From the NCBI RefSeq assembly GCF_002086815.1, contig NZ_MVID01000014.1:1-64000 (forward strand): DNA of 64,000 nt, given 5' to 3'. This document shows, in pieces, positions 1-8,866 of the stretch (positions within the stretch are counted from its first letter, which is position 1; each line of letters opens with the position of its first letter). Under the pieces are notes generated by a model. The model made no database searches. It saw nothing but the letters and a program-made list of their open reading frames with translations, and had not been told where the DNA came from. A program made the position numbers and the translations under genes. This DNA comes from Mycolicibacterium parafortuitum (lineage in GTDB: Bacteria; Actinomycetota; Actinomycetes; Mycobacteriales; Mycobacteriaceae).

Positions 1-2
1 GC

Positions 3-137
3 GCGCTACGCAAAGCCGCCGAAGGCCACGACGTCTCCATCAAAGCCCTGTCCAAGCACGATCACGGGGGTGGATCGGACTGGCAGGCCCAGATGGCGAA
101 GGTCACCGTGAACACCACTGGGACACAAGGCAAGTAA
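3..137 (+). CDS. 3' end of an unrecognised protein (5' end outside window)
   Basis: Only the last 44 codons are present, open from the window edge and ending at TAA 135-137. The visible tail is polar, with a His/Asp/Gly-rich stretch (KHDHGGGSDW) followed by QMAKVTVNTTGTQGK. I do not recognise the family. The stop lies 11 bases before the acyl-CoA dehydrogenase start at 149, so the two genes are probably in one operon. The reading frame and codon use fit the neighbours, but the fragment is too short for a functional call. Confidence 0.5.
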   Translation, partial: ALRKAAEGHDVSIKALSKHDHGGGSDWQAQMAKVTVNTTGTQGK

Positions 138-148
138 CTCGTCGGTCG

Positions 149-1405
149 ATGACGGACAAGGCAGCGCTGCCGATCACCTCACAGACCTCCGCCGACGAGG
201 CCGTCAGCGCGGTCCGGGACTGGGTCGAAGCCGAGGTACCCGCCGACTGGCGGGCAGCAGCCGCCGAGGGCCCGACCGCACTGCGCTCCGCCCGCAGCGC
301 GGCCGACTACCGGCGGTGGTATCCGGCGTTCGCACGTTCGGGTCTGGTGGCACCGACCTGGCTTCCCGAACACGGCGGCCTCGGCGTCGGCAACGACGTC
401 GCACGCGCCATCGAGCAGGTGCTGGCGCCGCTGCGGTTGACCCGGCTCAACCCACTGGGGCTCAACAACGCCGCCGCGGCGCTGTTCAGTCACGGCACCG
501 AAGAACAACGGCAGCGCTTCCTGCCGCCCATCGTCCGCAACGAGGAGAAGTGGTGTCAGCTCTTCAGCGAACCCGGCGCCGGCTCCGACCTCGCCTCACT
601 GGCCACCCGGGCTGTTCCTGACGGCGACGACTGGGTGATATCCGGACAGAAGGTGTGGACCACCTGGGCCGACGAGGCGGATTTCGCGATGTTGCTGGCC
701 CGCACCGACCCCGACCGGCCGAAACACCAAGGCATCACCTACTTTCTGCTCGACATGAACCAACCCGGTGTGGAGGTGCGGCCGCTGCGCCAGATCACCG
801 GCGAGGCGGAGTTCAACGAGGTATTCCTCGACGGCGCCCGGGTCCCCGACGCGTACCGGATCGGGGACGTCGACAACGGATGGCGAGTGAGTGCGTCGAC
901 GCTGTCCAGCGAGCGTCAGATGGTGTCCGGATCGGGATCCGGCGGCATGGGCCGCCTCGGCGGTGCCGGGGCCGACCGTCTGATCTCACTGGCCAGGGAA
1001 ACCGGCCGGTGGGAGGACCCGCTGGTGCGCGGCAAGATCATGCGCCTGTGGGCTCAGGAGCAGATCAGGGGCTGGACCAATGCCCGGGTGCGTGCCGCGC
1101 TGTCAGCCGGCCAGTCCCCCGGCGCCGCGTCGTCGATCGGCAAGGTCCATCAGGCCTGGCTCAACCAGCAGATCCAGGACTTGATGGTGGATCTACTCGG
1201 CACCGCCGCGGTGGCCTGGCCCGCGAGCGACGATGCGGATGCGCTGCCACGCGAGGTACACGGCATGCTGCGCAGTCTCGCCAACGGCACCGAGGGCGGC
1301 ACGACCGACATCAACAAGAACATCCTCGGGGAACGCGTGCTAGGACTGCCCAAAGAACCCGACCCGTGGAAGGGCAAGCCTTGGAAGGAGATTCCACGCT
1401 CCTGA
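149..1405 (+). CDS. acyl-CoA dehydrogenase (FadE family)
   Basis: A 418-residue flavoprotein of the acyl-CoA dehydrogenase family, which oxidises an acyl-CoA at the alpha-beta bond using FAD. The flavin-binding signature WCQLFSEPGAGSDLASL begins near residue 135. A VWTTWADEADF segment follows, then the C-terminal helix GGTTDINKNILGERVLGLP near residue 380. An EGGT motif there places a Glu close to the position of the MCAD-type catalytic base. Length is typical. The ATG at 149 is the first start after the upstream stop, 11 bases away, so it is probably translated from the same message. Palindrome 1443-1462 and a new promoter follow it. Substrate is unknown; the island suggests a branched or cyclic acyl-CoA. 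Confidence 0.9.
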   Translation: MTDKAALPITSQTSADEAVSAVRDWVEAEVPADWRAAAAEGPTALRSARSAADYRRWYPAFARSGLVAPTWLPEHGGLGVGNDVARAIEQVLAPLRLTRLNPLGLNNAAAALFSHGTEEQRQRFLPPIVRNEEKWCQLFSEPGAGSDLASLATRAVPDGDDWVISGQKVWTTWADEADFAMLLARTDPDRPKHQGITYFLLDMNQPGVEVRPLRQITGEAEFNEVFLDGARVPDAYRIGDVDNGWRVSASTLSSERQMVSGSGSGGMGRLGGAGADRLISLARETGRWEDPLVRGKIMRLWAQEQIRGWTNARVRAALSAGQSPGAASSIGKVHQAWLNQQIQDLMVDLLGTAAVAWPASDDADALPREVHGMLRSLANGTEGGTTDINKNILGERVLGLPKEPDPWKGKPWKEIPRS

Positions 1406-1442
1406 CCGCGTGAATGCCGCAGCCGAGCATGGACGTTTCGTC

Positions 1443-1462
1443 GCGAGAATATATGCTCTCAT
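1443..1462. promoter_or_regulatory. candidate operator, GAGAATA palindrome family (site A)
   Basis: GCGAGAATA-TA-TGCTCTCAT, an imperfect 9+2+9 inverted repeat upstream of the amidohydrolase gene at 1530. A -10-like GATAAT lies at 1468-1473, so the repeat would cover the -35 region. It is one of several related sites in this window (7651, 10229, 26091, 29016, 29114, 31683). Confidence 0.55.
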
Positions 1463-1529
1463 TTTGGGATAATGGCGATACCGGTGAAGCGTCGCGTACC
1501 GGCAGGGACGGCGATCGAGAGGAATTACT

Positions 1530-2708
1530 GTGAGCGATCCGAAGACGTTCGAAGTATGGGACGCCGACAACCACATGTACGAGACCATCGATGCCTACAC
1601 CCGCTACCTTCCCGAGAAGTATTCGGAAGCACTGAAATTCGTCGATGTCAACGGACGGAAGAAGCTGCAGATCCTCGGCGTCATCACCGAGACGATCCCG
1701 AATCCGACCTACGAGGTGATCCCGACGCCGGGCGCGTGGGCCGACTACTACCGCGGCATCAACCCGGACGGCAAGTCGCTGCGCGAGCTCGCCGAACCGA
1801 TCCGCTGCCCCGACGAGTTCCGGCGGCCGGATCTGCGCCTGGCCCTGATGGACCGTCAGGGTGTCGACGGCGCCGTGATGTTCCCGACCACCGCGGGCAT
1901 GCTCGAGGAGCGCACCAAGTCCGACACCGAGTTGACCCACGCCATCACCCACGCGTTCAACCGCTGGCTGCTCGAGGACTGGACGTTCAACTATCAGGAC
2001 CGGATCTTCCCCGTCCCGGCGATATCGCTGAACGACCCGGCCAAAGGCGTGCAGGAACTGCACTGGTGCCTGGACAACGGCGCCAGGACGGTGCTGATCA
2101 GGCCTGCGCCGGTACCCCGCGAAGACGGCAGCTCCCGCTCGGCGGCACTGCCGGAGTTCGACGACTTCTGGCGGCTGGTGGAGTCCTCGGGCATATCGGT
2201 CCAGATGCACAACGCGGACTCCGGATACGACCGCTATGTCGACGACTGGGAGAGCGGCGCAGAGTTCCAGGGCTTCCAGCTGACGAAGCTGCGCGGGTTC
2301 ATCTACGAGGAGAGCCGCCACATCTTCGACACCCTCGCGGCGTTCATCGCCCACGGGGTGTTCGAACGTTTCCCCGGTGTCCGTATCGGTGTGGTGGAGA
2401 ACGGCGGCTCCTGGGCGCAGCGCCTGATGGAGGTGTTCGACCGGGTCTATCGCAAAAAGCCCAAGGACTTCAGCGAGCACCCCGGCGACGTCTTCCGCCG
2501 GCACATCTGGGTCAACCCGTTCCACGAGGAGGACATATCGCATCTGATCGACGTATTGGGTGCGGACCGGGTGATGTTCGGGTCGGACTACCCGCATCCG
2601 GAAGGGCTGGCCGAACCCGCGGAGTTCGTCAAAGAACTGGCGGACTTGCCGGCCGACACCACCGCACGCGTCATGGGCGGCAACCTCAAGGAGCTGATCG
2701 GGATCTAA
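1530..2708 (+). CDS. amidohydrolase family protein (paralogue 1)
   Basis: A 392-residue TIM-barrel metal-dependent hydrolase of the amidohydrolase-2 (ACMSD-like) type. The N-terminal metal motif is DADNHMYE, so the usual HxH is replaced by HxxE. The C-terminal motif MFGSDYPHPEGLAEP supplies the late catalytic Asp. GTG 1530 is preceded by GAGAGGA at a good distance. The protein is clearly paralogous to the products of 6436-7632 and 10971-12164. The gene has its own candidate operator (1443-1462). Its last 4 bases overlap the convergent ligase gene. It probably cleaves a C-C, C-N or ester bond in a pathway intermediate; the exact reaction is not deducible. Confidence 0.85.
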   Translation: MSDPKTFEVWDADNHMYETIDAYTRYLPEKYSEALKFVDVNGRKKLQILGVITETIPNPTYEVIPTPGAWADYYRGINPDGKSLRELAEPIRCPDEFRRPDLRLALMDRQGVDGAVMFPTTAGMLEERTKSDTELTHAITHAFNRWLLEDWTFNYQDRIFPVPAISLNDPAKGVQELHWCLDNGARTVLIRPAPVPREDGSSRSAALPEFDDFWRLVESSGISVQMHNADSGYDRYVDDWESGAEFQGFQLTKLRGFIYEESRHIFDTLAAFIAHGVFERFPGVRIGVVENGGSWAQRLMEVFDRVYRKKPKDFSEHPGDVFRRHIWVNPFHEEDISHLIDVLGADRVMFGSDYPHPEGLAEPAEFVKELADLPADTTARVMGGNLKELIGI

Positions 2709-4273
2709 CCGGCGCGGATTGCGCCGAACCGCGCCCGGAGTTCGTTCTTCAACACCTTGCCGGTGAGGTTGCGCGGCAACGCGTCCACCACCTGCAGGCT
2801 CTCGGGTGACTTGTGCTTGCTCAGGCCCTGGGCCTGGCAGTGCTCGGCCAGCGCCGCCAGCGTGACCTCGGCGCCGGGCTGCGCGACGACGACAGCGCAC
2901 ACCCGCTCACCGGTGCGCGGGTCCGGCACGCCGATGACCGCGATGTCGGCCACCGCCGGATGGGTGGCCAGCACACCCTCGATCTCCAGCGCCGAGATGT
3001 TCTCCGCGTTGCGGATGATCGCGTCCTTGATCCGGCCCGTCACCACGACATTGCCCGCGGAGTCGACGCGGCCCCAGTCCCCGCTGCGGAGCCAGCCGTC
3101 GGCGTCGAACGCGTCGGCGTTCAGCGTCTCGTCGACGTAGCCGAGGAAGCACTGCGGTCCTTTCAACCGCAGTTCCCCCTCTTCGCCCGCGGCCGCCTCC
3201 CGACCGGAGTCGTCGACCACCCGCACCGACACCCCGGGCACCGGCCGCCCGACCGTGTGATCGAGCACCTCCGGCGCACCGTCCGGCGGCGGCGACGTGG
3301 CCACCGGGAACTCGGTCAGCCCCCACGCGTTGGCGACCCCGGCGACCGAAAGTGTCTCGCGCACCTGGCGTCCCAGTTCGGCGGTGATCGGTGCACCGCC
3401 GCCCAGGCACGCCCGGAGGTCGGGAAACAGCGGCTCACTGCCCTGTGCACGCTGTGCGGCCATGTAGGCGACGAAGAACGGCGTCGCCGTACCCAGCAGC
3501 GTCGGCCGGTGGGCCGCGATCGCGTGCGGGCCCGACACCGGGTCGAACGTGTCGAACAACACCAGCCGCATGCCGGTCAGCAGGCCGGCGGCCAGCATCG
3601 CGGCACCGCCGATATGCGAGATCGGGAACGGGATCGGGTTCACGTCGCGGCTGGTGGCTCCGACCATTCCGACCACACCGGCCGAGCCGGCCATCACCGA
3701 TCGGTCGCAGTGCCGCACACCTTTCGGGGCCGCGGTGGTACCGGAGGAGTAGTAGACCCATCGGGGCAGGGTTCCCGACGTCGGCGGCGCCGGGAGTCCC
3801 GCCGGATCTCCACAGGGAACGCGTAACCCGGCGGCCACGGGTGCGCCGTGATCGACGACCACGACGCTCATCGGCCGGCTGTCCGCCAGGTCGTTCGCGA
3901 GGGCGACATGGTCGAAGCCGTGCCACGTCCCCGGCACGATGATCACGTCTGCGCCGAGTTGGGTTGTGGCGAAACCGACTTCACTCTCGCGCCAGATCGG
4001 CAGGATCGGATTTTGGACGGCGCCGAGTCGAGTCAGCGCGACCATCACGACCATCGTCTCCAACGTGGTCGGCAACTGCCAGGACACGACCGTCCCTTCC
4101 GCGACGCCGTGTTCGGCCAGGGCGGCGGCGGTGCACTCGGCCGCGTCGCGCAGTTGCGCACACGTCAGGTCACGTCCGAAGTCGTCGGCGAGCACGACCC
4201 GGTCGGGATGCTCGCGGCCCGCCGACTCCACCAGGTCCCAGTAGGTCTGCGCCCCGGACACCGCGTACCTCAC
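2705..4273 (-). CDS. AMP-dependent acyl-CoA synthetase/ligase (FadD-like)
   Basis: A 522-residue class I adenylate-forming enzyme. It activates a carboxylate to acyl-AMP and then to acyl-CoA. Visible signatures are the phosphate-binding loop YYSSGTTAAPKG near residue 175, WGLTEFP near 315, SGDWGRVD with GRIKDAIIRNAENIS around 400-430, and the C-terminal lysine motif NLTGKVLKNELR near 505. Start is GTG at 4273, which overlaps the stop of the acyl-CoA dehydrogenase at 4270 (GTGA), so it is translationally coupled as the last gene of the 6428-2705 operon. A role in activating the acid that the two dehydrogenases then oxidise is likely but inferred. Confidence 0.88.
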   Translation of the reverse strand: MRYAVSGAQTYWDLVESAGREHPDRVVLADDFGRDLTCAQLRDAAECTAAALAEHGVAEGTVVSWQLPTTLETMVVMVALTRLGAVQNPILPIWRESEVGFATTQLGADVIIVPGTWHGFDHVALANDLADSRPMSVVVVDHGAPVAAGLRVPCGDPAGLPAPPTSGTLPRWVYYSSGTTAAPKGVRHCDRSVMAGSAGVVGMVGATSRDVNPIPFPISHIGGAAMLAAGLLTGMRLVLFDTFDPVSGPHAIAAHRPTLLGTATPFFVAYMAAQRAQGSEPLFPDLRACLGGGAPITAELGRQVRETLSVAGVANAWGLTEFPVATSPPPDGAPEVLDHTVGRPVPGVSVRVVDDSGREAAAGEEGELRLKGPQCFLGYVDETLNADAFDADGWLRSGDWGRVDSAGNVVVTGRIKDAIIRNAENISALEIEGVLATHPAVADIAVIGVPDPRTGERVCAVVVAQPGAEVTLAALAEHCQAQGLSKHKSPESLQVVDALPRNLTGKVLKNELRARFGAIRAG

Positions 4274-5472
4274 GAATTCGGCAGCAGCATCCGCCGCTTG
4301 GCGAGGATGTTGCGCATCATCTCAGAGCTCCCCCCGGAGACGGTGTACGCGCGTGACCACAGCCAGCATTCACGCAACCGCTCCTCGGCCTGCGACACCG
4401 CCGGGTCCGTCGACCCGTCGGTGCACACGATAGCCGCGAGCTGCGCACCGTAGGCCGAAACCCGGTGGTAGGTCTCGGCGAAACTCAACTTGGCGATCGC
4501 ACCGTCGGCCGGTTCCTGCGTACCGGCGATGAGCCGCTCGACATGGTCGTCGATGAATGCCTTCGCCGCCTCGACCTCGACGGCGAGTTCCGCGATCGTC
4601 TGCCGGATGTCGGTGTGTCCCAGCGCGGATCTGCCGTCCAACAACCCGTTCCGGGCGACCAGCACGAGGTCGTCGATCAGAAGTTCCAGCAGGACGACGT
4701 TGCCGCCGATGCCGAAGCGTTCGAAATCGAGTCCGGCCATGATGATCGACCAGCCCTGGCCCGCGTCACCGATCAGGTTGTCGCCGTCGACCTCCACGCC
4801 GGTCATGAACACCTCGTTGACCTCGATCGCGTCGCCGACGGTCCGGATCGGCCGGATCTCGACTCCGGGTGCCGACAACGGCACGGCGAACACCGACAGG
4901 CCGTGGTGGCGGGAGGACGCCGGATCGGTGCGGATCAGCGCCAACCCCATATCGGCCCAGTGCCCGTCGGTGATCCAGGTCTTCTGTCCGTCGATGATCC
5001 AGGTGCCGTCGTCCCGGCGAACCCCGCGGCTGCGCACGCCGGCGATGTCACTGCCGGCGTCCGGTTCGCTGAGCAACTGACACCAGACGTGCTCACTGCG
5101 CCGGATCGGCGGCAGCAGTCTGCGCTTCTGTTCCCCGGAGCCGAAGTGCAGCAACACATGCGCGGCAAGGTTCACCTGATCGACCGGCCGCGGTGCGCGC
5201 GCCCGCAGGATCTCCTCGCTGACGATGCGGTCGTGCAACGGGTGGTGGTCGGCGCGCCCGCCGTATTCGACCGGCCAATCCGCACCGACGAACCCGGCGT
5301 CGAACAAGCCGGCGAACCAAGTGCGCAGCTGGGCTTCCTGCTCGGCGTCCTCGGGAGCGCGATGCCCTTCGCGCGCCTCGATGGGCGGCGCATGGTCGGC
5401 GATGTGGCGCCGGACGAGGCTTCTGAACTCCTCCAGCGCCGCAGCGCTGGGCCGGTTCCGGTAACCGCTCAC
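4270..5472 (-). CDS. acyl-CoA dehydrogenase (large-type subunit)
   Basis: A 400-residue acyl-CoA dehydrogenase. The FAD motif WCQLLSEPDAGSDIAGV is near residue 130, and the C-terminal motif SGGSSEMMRNILAKRRMLLP has Ser where many family members carry the catalytic Glu. The same frame stays open far upstream to about 6282, but that part lies antisense to nothing useful and reads as low-complexity Arg/Gly. The real start is GTG 5472, overlapping the TGA of the upstream dehydrogenase (GTGA at 5469-5472). The tight coupling to a shorter dehydrogenase suggests an alpha2beta2 heterotetramer of the kind described for mycobacterial FadE pairs. Confidence 0.87.
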   Translation of the reverse strand: MSGYRNRPSAAALEEFRSLVRRHIADHAPPIEAREGHRAPEDAEQEAQLRTWFAGLFDAGFVGADWPVEYGGRADHHPLHDRIVSEEILRARAPRPVDQVNLAAHVLLHFGSGEQKRRLLPPIRRSEHVWCQLLSEPDAGSDIAGVRSRGVRRDDGTWIIDGQKTWITDGHWADMGLALIRTDPASSRHHGLSVFAVPLSAPGVEIRPIRTVGDAIEVNEVFMTGVEVDGDNLIGDAGQGWSIIMAGLDFERFGIGGNVVLLELLIDDLVLVARNGLLDGRSALGHTDIRQTIAELAVEVEAAKAFIDDHVERLIAGTQEPADGAIAKLSFAETYHRVSAYGAQLAAIVCTDGSTDPAVSQAEERLRECWLWSRAYTVSGGSSEMMRNILAKRRMLLPNS

Positions 5473-6428
5473 CAGCCGGACACCTCCGCGTACAGCGCAC
5501 GACTCGACCGGACGGTGCCGATCAGGTGGGCGTTGGTGAAGACCCTCCGCAGCTCGTAGTGCAGCGGATACTCCCAGGTGAATCCGATGCCGCCGGACAG
5601 TTGCATACATTCGTCCACTGCCGCAGTGGCGTTCGCGGCGACGAACGCGTGCGCGGCCGCCGTCATCGCGGTGGCGCAGTCGTCGTCGGCGGCGATCGCG
5701 CGCGTCGCCTTCATCACCGCGGCGCGGGCCTTGACCTCGAACACCAGCACCTCCACCAGCCGGTGCTGGATCGCCTGGAAGCTGGCGATCGGCCTGCCGA
5801 ACGCGACGCGGTCCTTCAGATAGGCCGTCAGCCGGTCGCGGGTCATCGACACCGCGCCGACGGAGTCGGCGGTGACGAGCAGCCTCGCCATCGCGAGCAA
5901 CCGGTCGCCTCGCTCGGCGGACCCGATCGGCGCGCCCGCCGACCCGCTGAGGTCGACGCGCCACACCGGCCTGGTCACATCGAGGAGGTCGTCGTCCAGC
6001 CGGCGGCGTCGCGCATCGAGATCGTCGAACATGTGAATTCCGTTGGCGCCCAGAGTGACCACCACATCGACGTCGTCGCCGCGGATCACCCGCGCAGAGT
6101 CGGCGGCGATGGTCACGGCCGCCGACGCCGTGCCGTTCAGCAGTTTCGGCAGCCAAGCACCCCGGACCTCGCCGGGCGCCGAGGCGAGCGCCGCGGCGGC
6201 CAGCGTCGTACCGAACCACGCGGACCGGTCCTGTGCGCGCCCGAGTTCCTCGGCGACGACACAGCTCTCGACCGGGCGCCACCCGGCCCCACCGAGCTCC
6301 TCGTCGACGAGCAGCCCGGTCCAGTCCATCGCCGCGAGATCCTCGACGGATTCCTTCTCTCCACGGTCGGCCAGGAAATCCCGCGCAGACGCTCTCAGCA
6401 GATCGAGGTCGACGTCCTCATCCGGCAT
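5469..6428 (-). CDS. acyl-CoA dehydrogenase-like protein (small-type subunit)
   Basis: A 319-residue protein, short for the family, with a divergent N-terminal half and a recognisable C-terminal flavin/substrate helix region (FGRPIASFQAIQHRLVE and QLSGGIGFTWEYPLHYELRR). Short, partly degenerate FadE proteins of this kind pair with a full-length partner in mycobacterial heterotetrameric dehydrogenases; the partner here is the overlapping gene 4270-5472. Start ATG 6428 follows the amidohydrolase stop by 7 bases. The lack of a clear PGAGSD-type FAD loop in the N-terminal half fits a subunit that shares its active site. Confidence 0.82.
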   Translation of the reverse strand: MPDEDVDLDLLRASARDFLADRGEKESVEDLAAMDWTGLLVDEELGGAGWRPVESCVVAEELGRAQDRSAWFGTTLAAAALASAPGEVRGAWLPKLLNGTASAAVTIAADSARVIRGDDVDVVVTLGANGIHMFDDLDARRRRLDDDLLDVTRPVWRVDLSGSAGAPIGSAERGDRLLAMARLLVTADSVGAVSMTRDRLTAYLKDRVAFGRPIASFQAIQHRLVEVLVFEVKARAAVMKATRAIAADDDCATAMTAAAHAFVAANATAAVDECMQLSGGIGFTWEYPLHYELRRVFTNAHLIGTVRSSRALYAEVSGW

Positions 6429-6435
6429 CAGATGG

Positions 6436-7632
6436 TCAACTCCGGGCGAGCAGTTGGTCAGCGTTGTCCCGCATGATCCGCTTCTTGGCCGCGTCGTCCA
6501 GCGGGTCGAGCAACTTGACGAAATCGGCGGGCTCGGCGAGGCCTTCGGCGTGCGGGTAGTCCGATCCCATCAGCAGGCATTCGTCGTAGCCCAGCCGGGC
6601 CACGATCGCGGGGATGTCGTCCTCGGGGTAGGGCACCACACCGACGTGCCTGCTGAAGATCTCCGACGGGCGTTCGGTCAGCTTGCCGCCGATCCACGGC
6701 CCGTTCCGGCCCATCCCGCGGCTCTTGTCCATGTGGACGACGAACTGCGGCACCCACTCCGCACCGTGCTCGGCGACCAGAACGTTCAATCCGGGGAAAC
6801 GGCCGAACAGATTGTCGAAGATCAGTGCCGACAGCGTGTCCTCGATCGGCCGTTGACCGTAGACGTTCATCCACTGCCAGGCCGACATGTGCCACGCCGC
6901 CGGGTCGGGATTGTGCCCCCAGGCCGGCGAGATGTTGTCGAAGTACCAGTACGGCTGGATGTGGAAGACCAGCGTGCAACCGGCCTCCTGCAGCCGGGCG
7001 TAGATCGGGTCGAAATAGGGATCGCCCGGTGAACGGCCGTAGGCCGGCCCGGTGGGCAGCAGCACCATCCGTACCCCCTGCTCGATGATCGCCTCGGTCT
7101 CGGCGATCGCCGACGGCAGATCGCGCAGCGACAACAACGCCGTCGCGTAGATCTTGTCCCGGTAGTTGAAGCCCCACGTCTCGTCGAACCAGCGATTGAA
7201 CGAGCGCAGATTCGCATACAACGCCTCGGTGTCGTCGACGTAGTGCTCGGCGGCCAACGCCATCCCCGCCGGGAAGATGACCGCGCGTTCGACGTTCTGG
7301 CGCTCCATCACCTGCAGGCGGGCGTCGCGCTCCAGCCACTCCGGCTGCATCGGCTGTGGCTCGTAGGTCTCGTCGGGATTGCCCGAGCCCATCTGCTTGA
7401 GCATCTCCTTCAGCGATCCGGGCCGATACGCGAGGTCGAAGCCGAGCCCGGCCTCACTGTTGAAGGTCGCGATCCGATGACCGGCGAGGATGACCTCGTT
7501 TCCGTCGGCCGCCCGCACCGGAGCGATGGCGCGGTCGTGGAACTGGCTGGGCAGATACCGGGTGAACGCATCGCGTGTCTCGTAGCAGTGGGTATCGCAG
7601 TCAAAGATCCCGTAGCCGAGTTTCGTCGTCAC
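6436..7632 (-). CDS. amidohydrolase family protein (paralogue 2)
   Basis: A 398-residue TIM-barrel amidohydrolase with the N-terminal metal motif DCDTHCYE (HxxE form) and the C-terminal MGSDYPHAEGLAEPADF. It shares the domain plan of the other two amidohydrolases here (for example xxDAFTRYLP after the metal motif, and NRWFDETWGFNYRDKI mid-protein), though it is the most diverged of the three. Start is GTG 7632. It is the first gene of a minus-strand operon with two dehydrogenases and an acyl-CoA ligase. Its promoter region is shared with the divergent dehydrogenase at 7743 and contains candidate operator 7651-7670. Confidence 0.85.
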   Translation of the reverse strand: MTTKLGYGIFDCDTHCYETRDAFTRYLPSQFHDRAIAPVRAADGNEVILAGHRIATFNSEAGLGFDLAYRPGSLKEMLKQMGSGNPDETYEPQPMQPEWLERDARLQVMERQNVERAVIFPAGMALAAEHYVDDTEALYANLRSFNRWFDETWGFNYRDKIYATALLSLRDLPSAIAETEAIIEQGVRMVLLPTGPAYGRSPGDPYFDPIYARLQEAGCTLVFHIQPYWYFDNISPAWGHNPDPAAWHMSAWQWMNVYGQRPIEDTLSALIFDNLFGRFPGLNVLVAEHGAEWVPQFVVHMDKSRGMGRNGPWIGGKLTERPSEIFSRHVGVVPYPEDDIPAIVARLGYDECLLMGSDYPHAEGLAEPADFVKLLDPLDDAAKKRIMRDNADQLLARS

Positions 7633-7650
7633 GACCGCTCCTTCACCCAG

Positions 7651-7670
7651 ATGAGAATCAATATTCTCTC
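7651..7670. promoter_or_regulatory. candidate operator, GAGAATA palindrome family (site B)
   Basis: ATGAGAATC-AA-TATTCTCTC in the 110-base divergent promoter region between the amidohydrolase (start 7632) and the acyl-CoA dehydrogenase (start 7743). The 7-base core halves GAGAAT and ATTCTC are intact. A weaker half-site GAGAATG lies downstream near 7700. Confidence 0.6.
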
Positions 7671-7742
7671 AATTCAGAAAACATACTATCCTCGGCCGAG
7701 AATGCATATCCCGGTTGGACACATCGCCCCCCCAAGGACCCC

Positions 7743-8852
7743 ATGACCGCCAGCGAGGCCGACGCACTCCGCCAGGCAGCACGCGAGTTCTTCGACGCCG
7801 TGTCGCCGTCGACCAGAATCCGTGAGCTGATGGCCACCGACGCGGGCTGCGACCGAGCGGTATGGGAACAGATGGCCAACGAACTGGGCCTGCACGGCAT
7901 CGCCGTCCCCGAGCAGTACGGCGGCGCGGGCGCCGGTCTGCCGGAACTCGCGGTCGTCTTCGAGGAGATGGGCGCAGCACTGGTGTGCGCACCGTTCTTC
8001 TCCACTGTCGCACTGGCAGTGCCGACACTGCTCGCCAGCGGCGACGACACCGCGATGCGGCGATACCTGCCCGCGCTGGTCGACGGCTCCGAGACCGCGA
8101 CCGTGGTGCTCAACGGAACGTTGGATGCGTGGGATCCCGCCGCGGTGTCACTGACGGCCCGCCGCGACGGAACCGATTATCGGCTGACCGGCCGGGCTGA
8201 TCGGGTTCTGGACGGTCACACCGCGAATGTGATTCTGGCCGTGGCGAACACAGAAAACGGCACATCGCTGTTCGCCGTCAGGACACCTGCCGAAGGACTC
8301 GGTCGGCAGCCGATGGCGACGCTCGACCGCACCCGCAAGGTCGCCGCACTGAGCTTCGACGGCGTACCGGCAACATTGATCGGCGCCGACGGGGGCGCCG
8401 CCGCCGGCCTGGAGCAGGCCTACCGGGTCGCCGTGATCGCCATCGCCGCCGAACAGGTCGGCGCCGCACAGCGATGCCTCGACATGGCCGTGACCTATGC
8501 CAGGGAACGTATCCAGTTCGGTCGTTCCATCGGCAGCTTCCAGGCCGTCAAGCACCGCTGCGCGGACATGCTGGTACTGGTGGAGGGCGCCCGGTCCGCC
8601 GCGGAATACGCGGCCGGACTCCCCGACGGCGACGAGCAGGCGGTGGCGGCCTCGGTAGCCAAGATGGTGTGCTCGGAGGCGTTTCTCGAAGTGGCGCTGG
8701 ACAATATGCGGATCCACGGAGGTATCGGGTTCACCTGGGAGCACGATGCCCACCTCTACATGCGCCGCGCCAAAACCACCCAGTTGATCTTCGGCACCCC
8801 CGACCACCATGCCCAGCGCCTGGCCACCCTCGTCACCTCCTCGAGCCCCTAG
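7743..8852 (+). CDS. acyl-CoA dehydrogenase
   Basis: A 369-residue acyl-CoA dehydrogenase of the FadE28-like class: N-terminal helical domain, weak central FAD loop, and the conserved C-terminal FGRSIGSFQAVKHRCADM and MRIHGGIGFTWEHDAHLYMRR motifs. The canonical mid-domain SEPGAGSD loop is absent, which suggests it works with a partner subunit. Start is ATG 7743; the frame is open upstream but would run through the operator region. It is followed 14 bases later by the LLM oxidoreductase, probably in one transcript. Confidence 0.86.
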   Translation: MTASEADALRQAAREFFDAVSPSTRIRELMATDAGCDRAVWEQMANELGLHGIAVPEQYGGAGAGLPELAVVFEEMGAALVCAPFFSTVALAVPTLLASGDDTAMRRYLPALVDGSETATVVLNGTLDAWDPAAVSLTARRDGTDYRLTGRADRVLDGHTANVILAVANTENGTSLFAVRTPAEGLGRQPMATLDRTRKVAALSFDGVPATLIGADGGAAAGLEQAYRVAVIAIAAEQVGAAQRCLDMAVTYARERIQFGRSIGSFQAVKHRCADMLVLVEGARSAAEYAAGLPDGDEQAVAASVAKMVCSEAFLEVALDNMRIHGGIGFTWEHDAHLYMRRAKTTQLIFGTPDHHAQRLATLVTSSSP

Positions 8853-8866
8853 CCGGAAGGACCACC

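Noticed and set aside
1311..2900. Minus-strand open frame of about 529 codons across the first amidohydrolase.
   Set aside because: No recognisable motif, skewed composition, and it spans two real genes in opposite frames.
5473..6282. Upstream extension of the acyl-CoA dehydrogenase 4270-5472 to 670 residues.
   Set aside because: The extension lies over the other dehydrogenase gene in a shifted frame and has no family similarity; the GTGA overlap at 5469-5472 is the natural start.
8474..8866. N-terminal extension of the LLM oxidoreductase into the preceding gene.
   Set aside because: The added sequence is an out-of-frame reading of the acyl-CoA dehydrogenase; GTG 8867 gives the normal LLM N-terminus.
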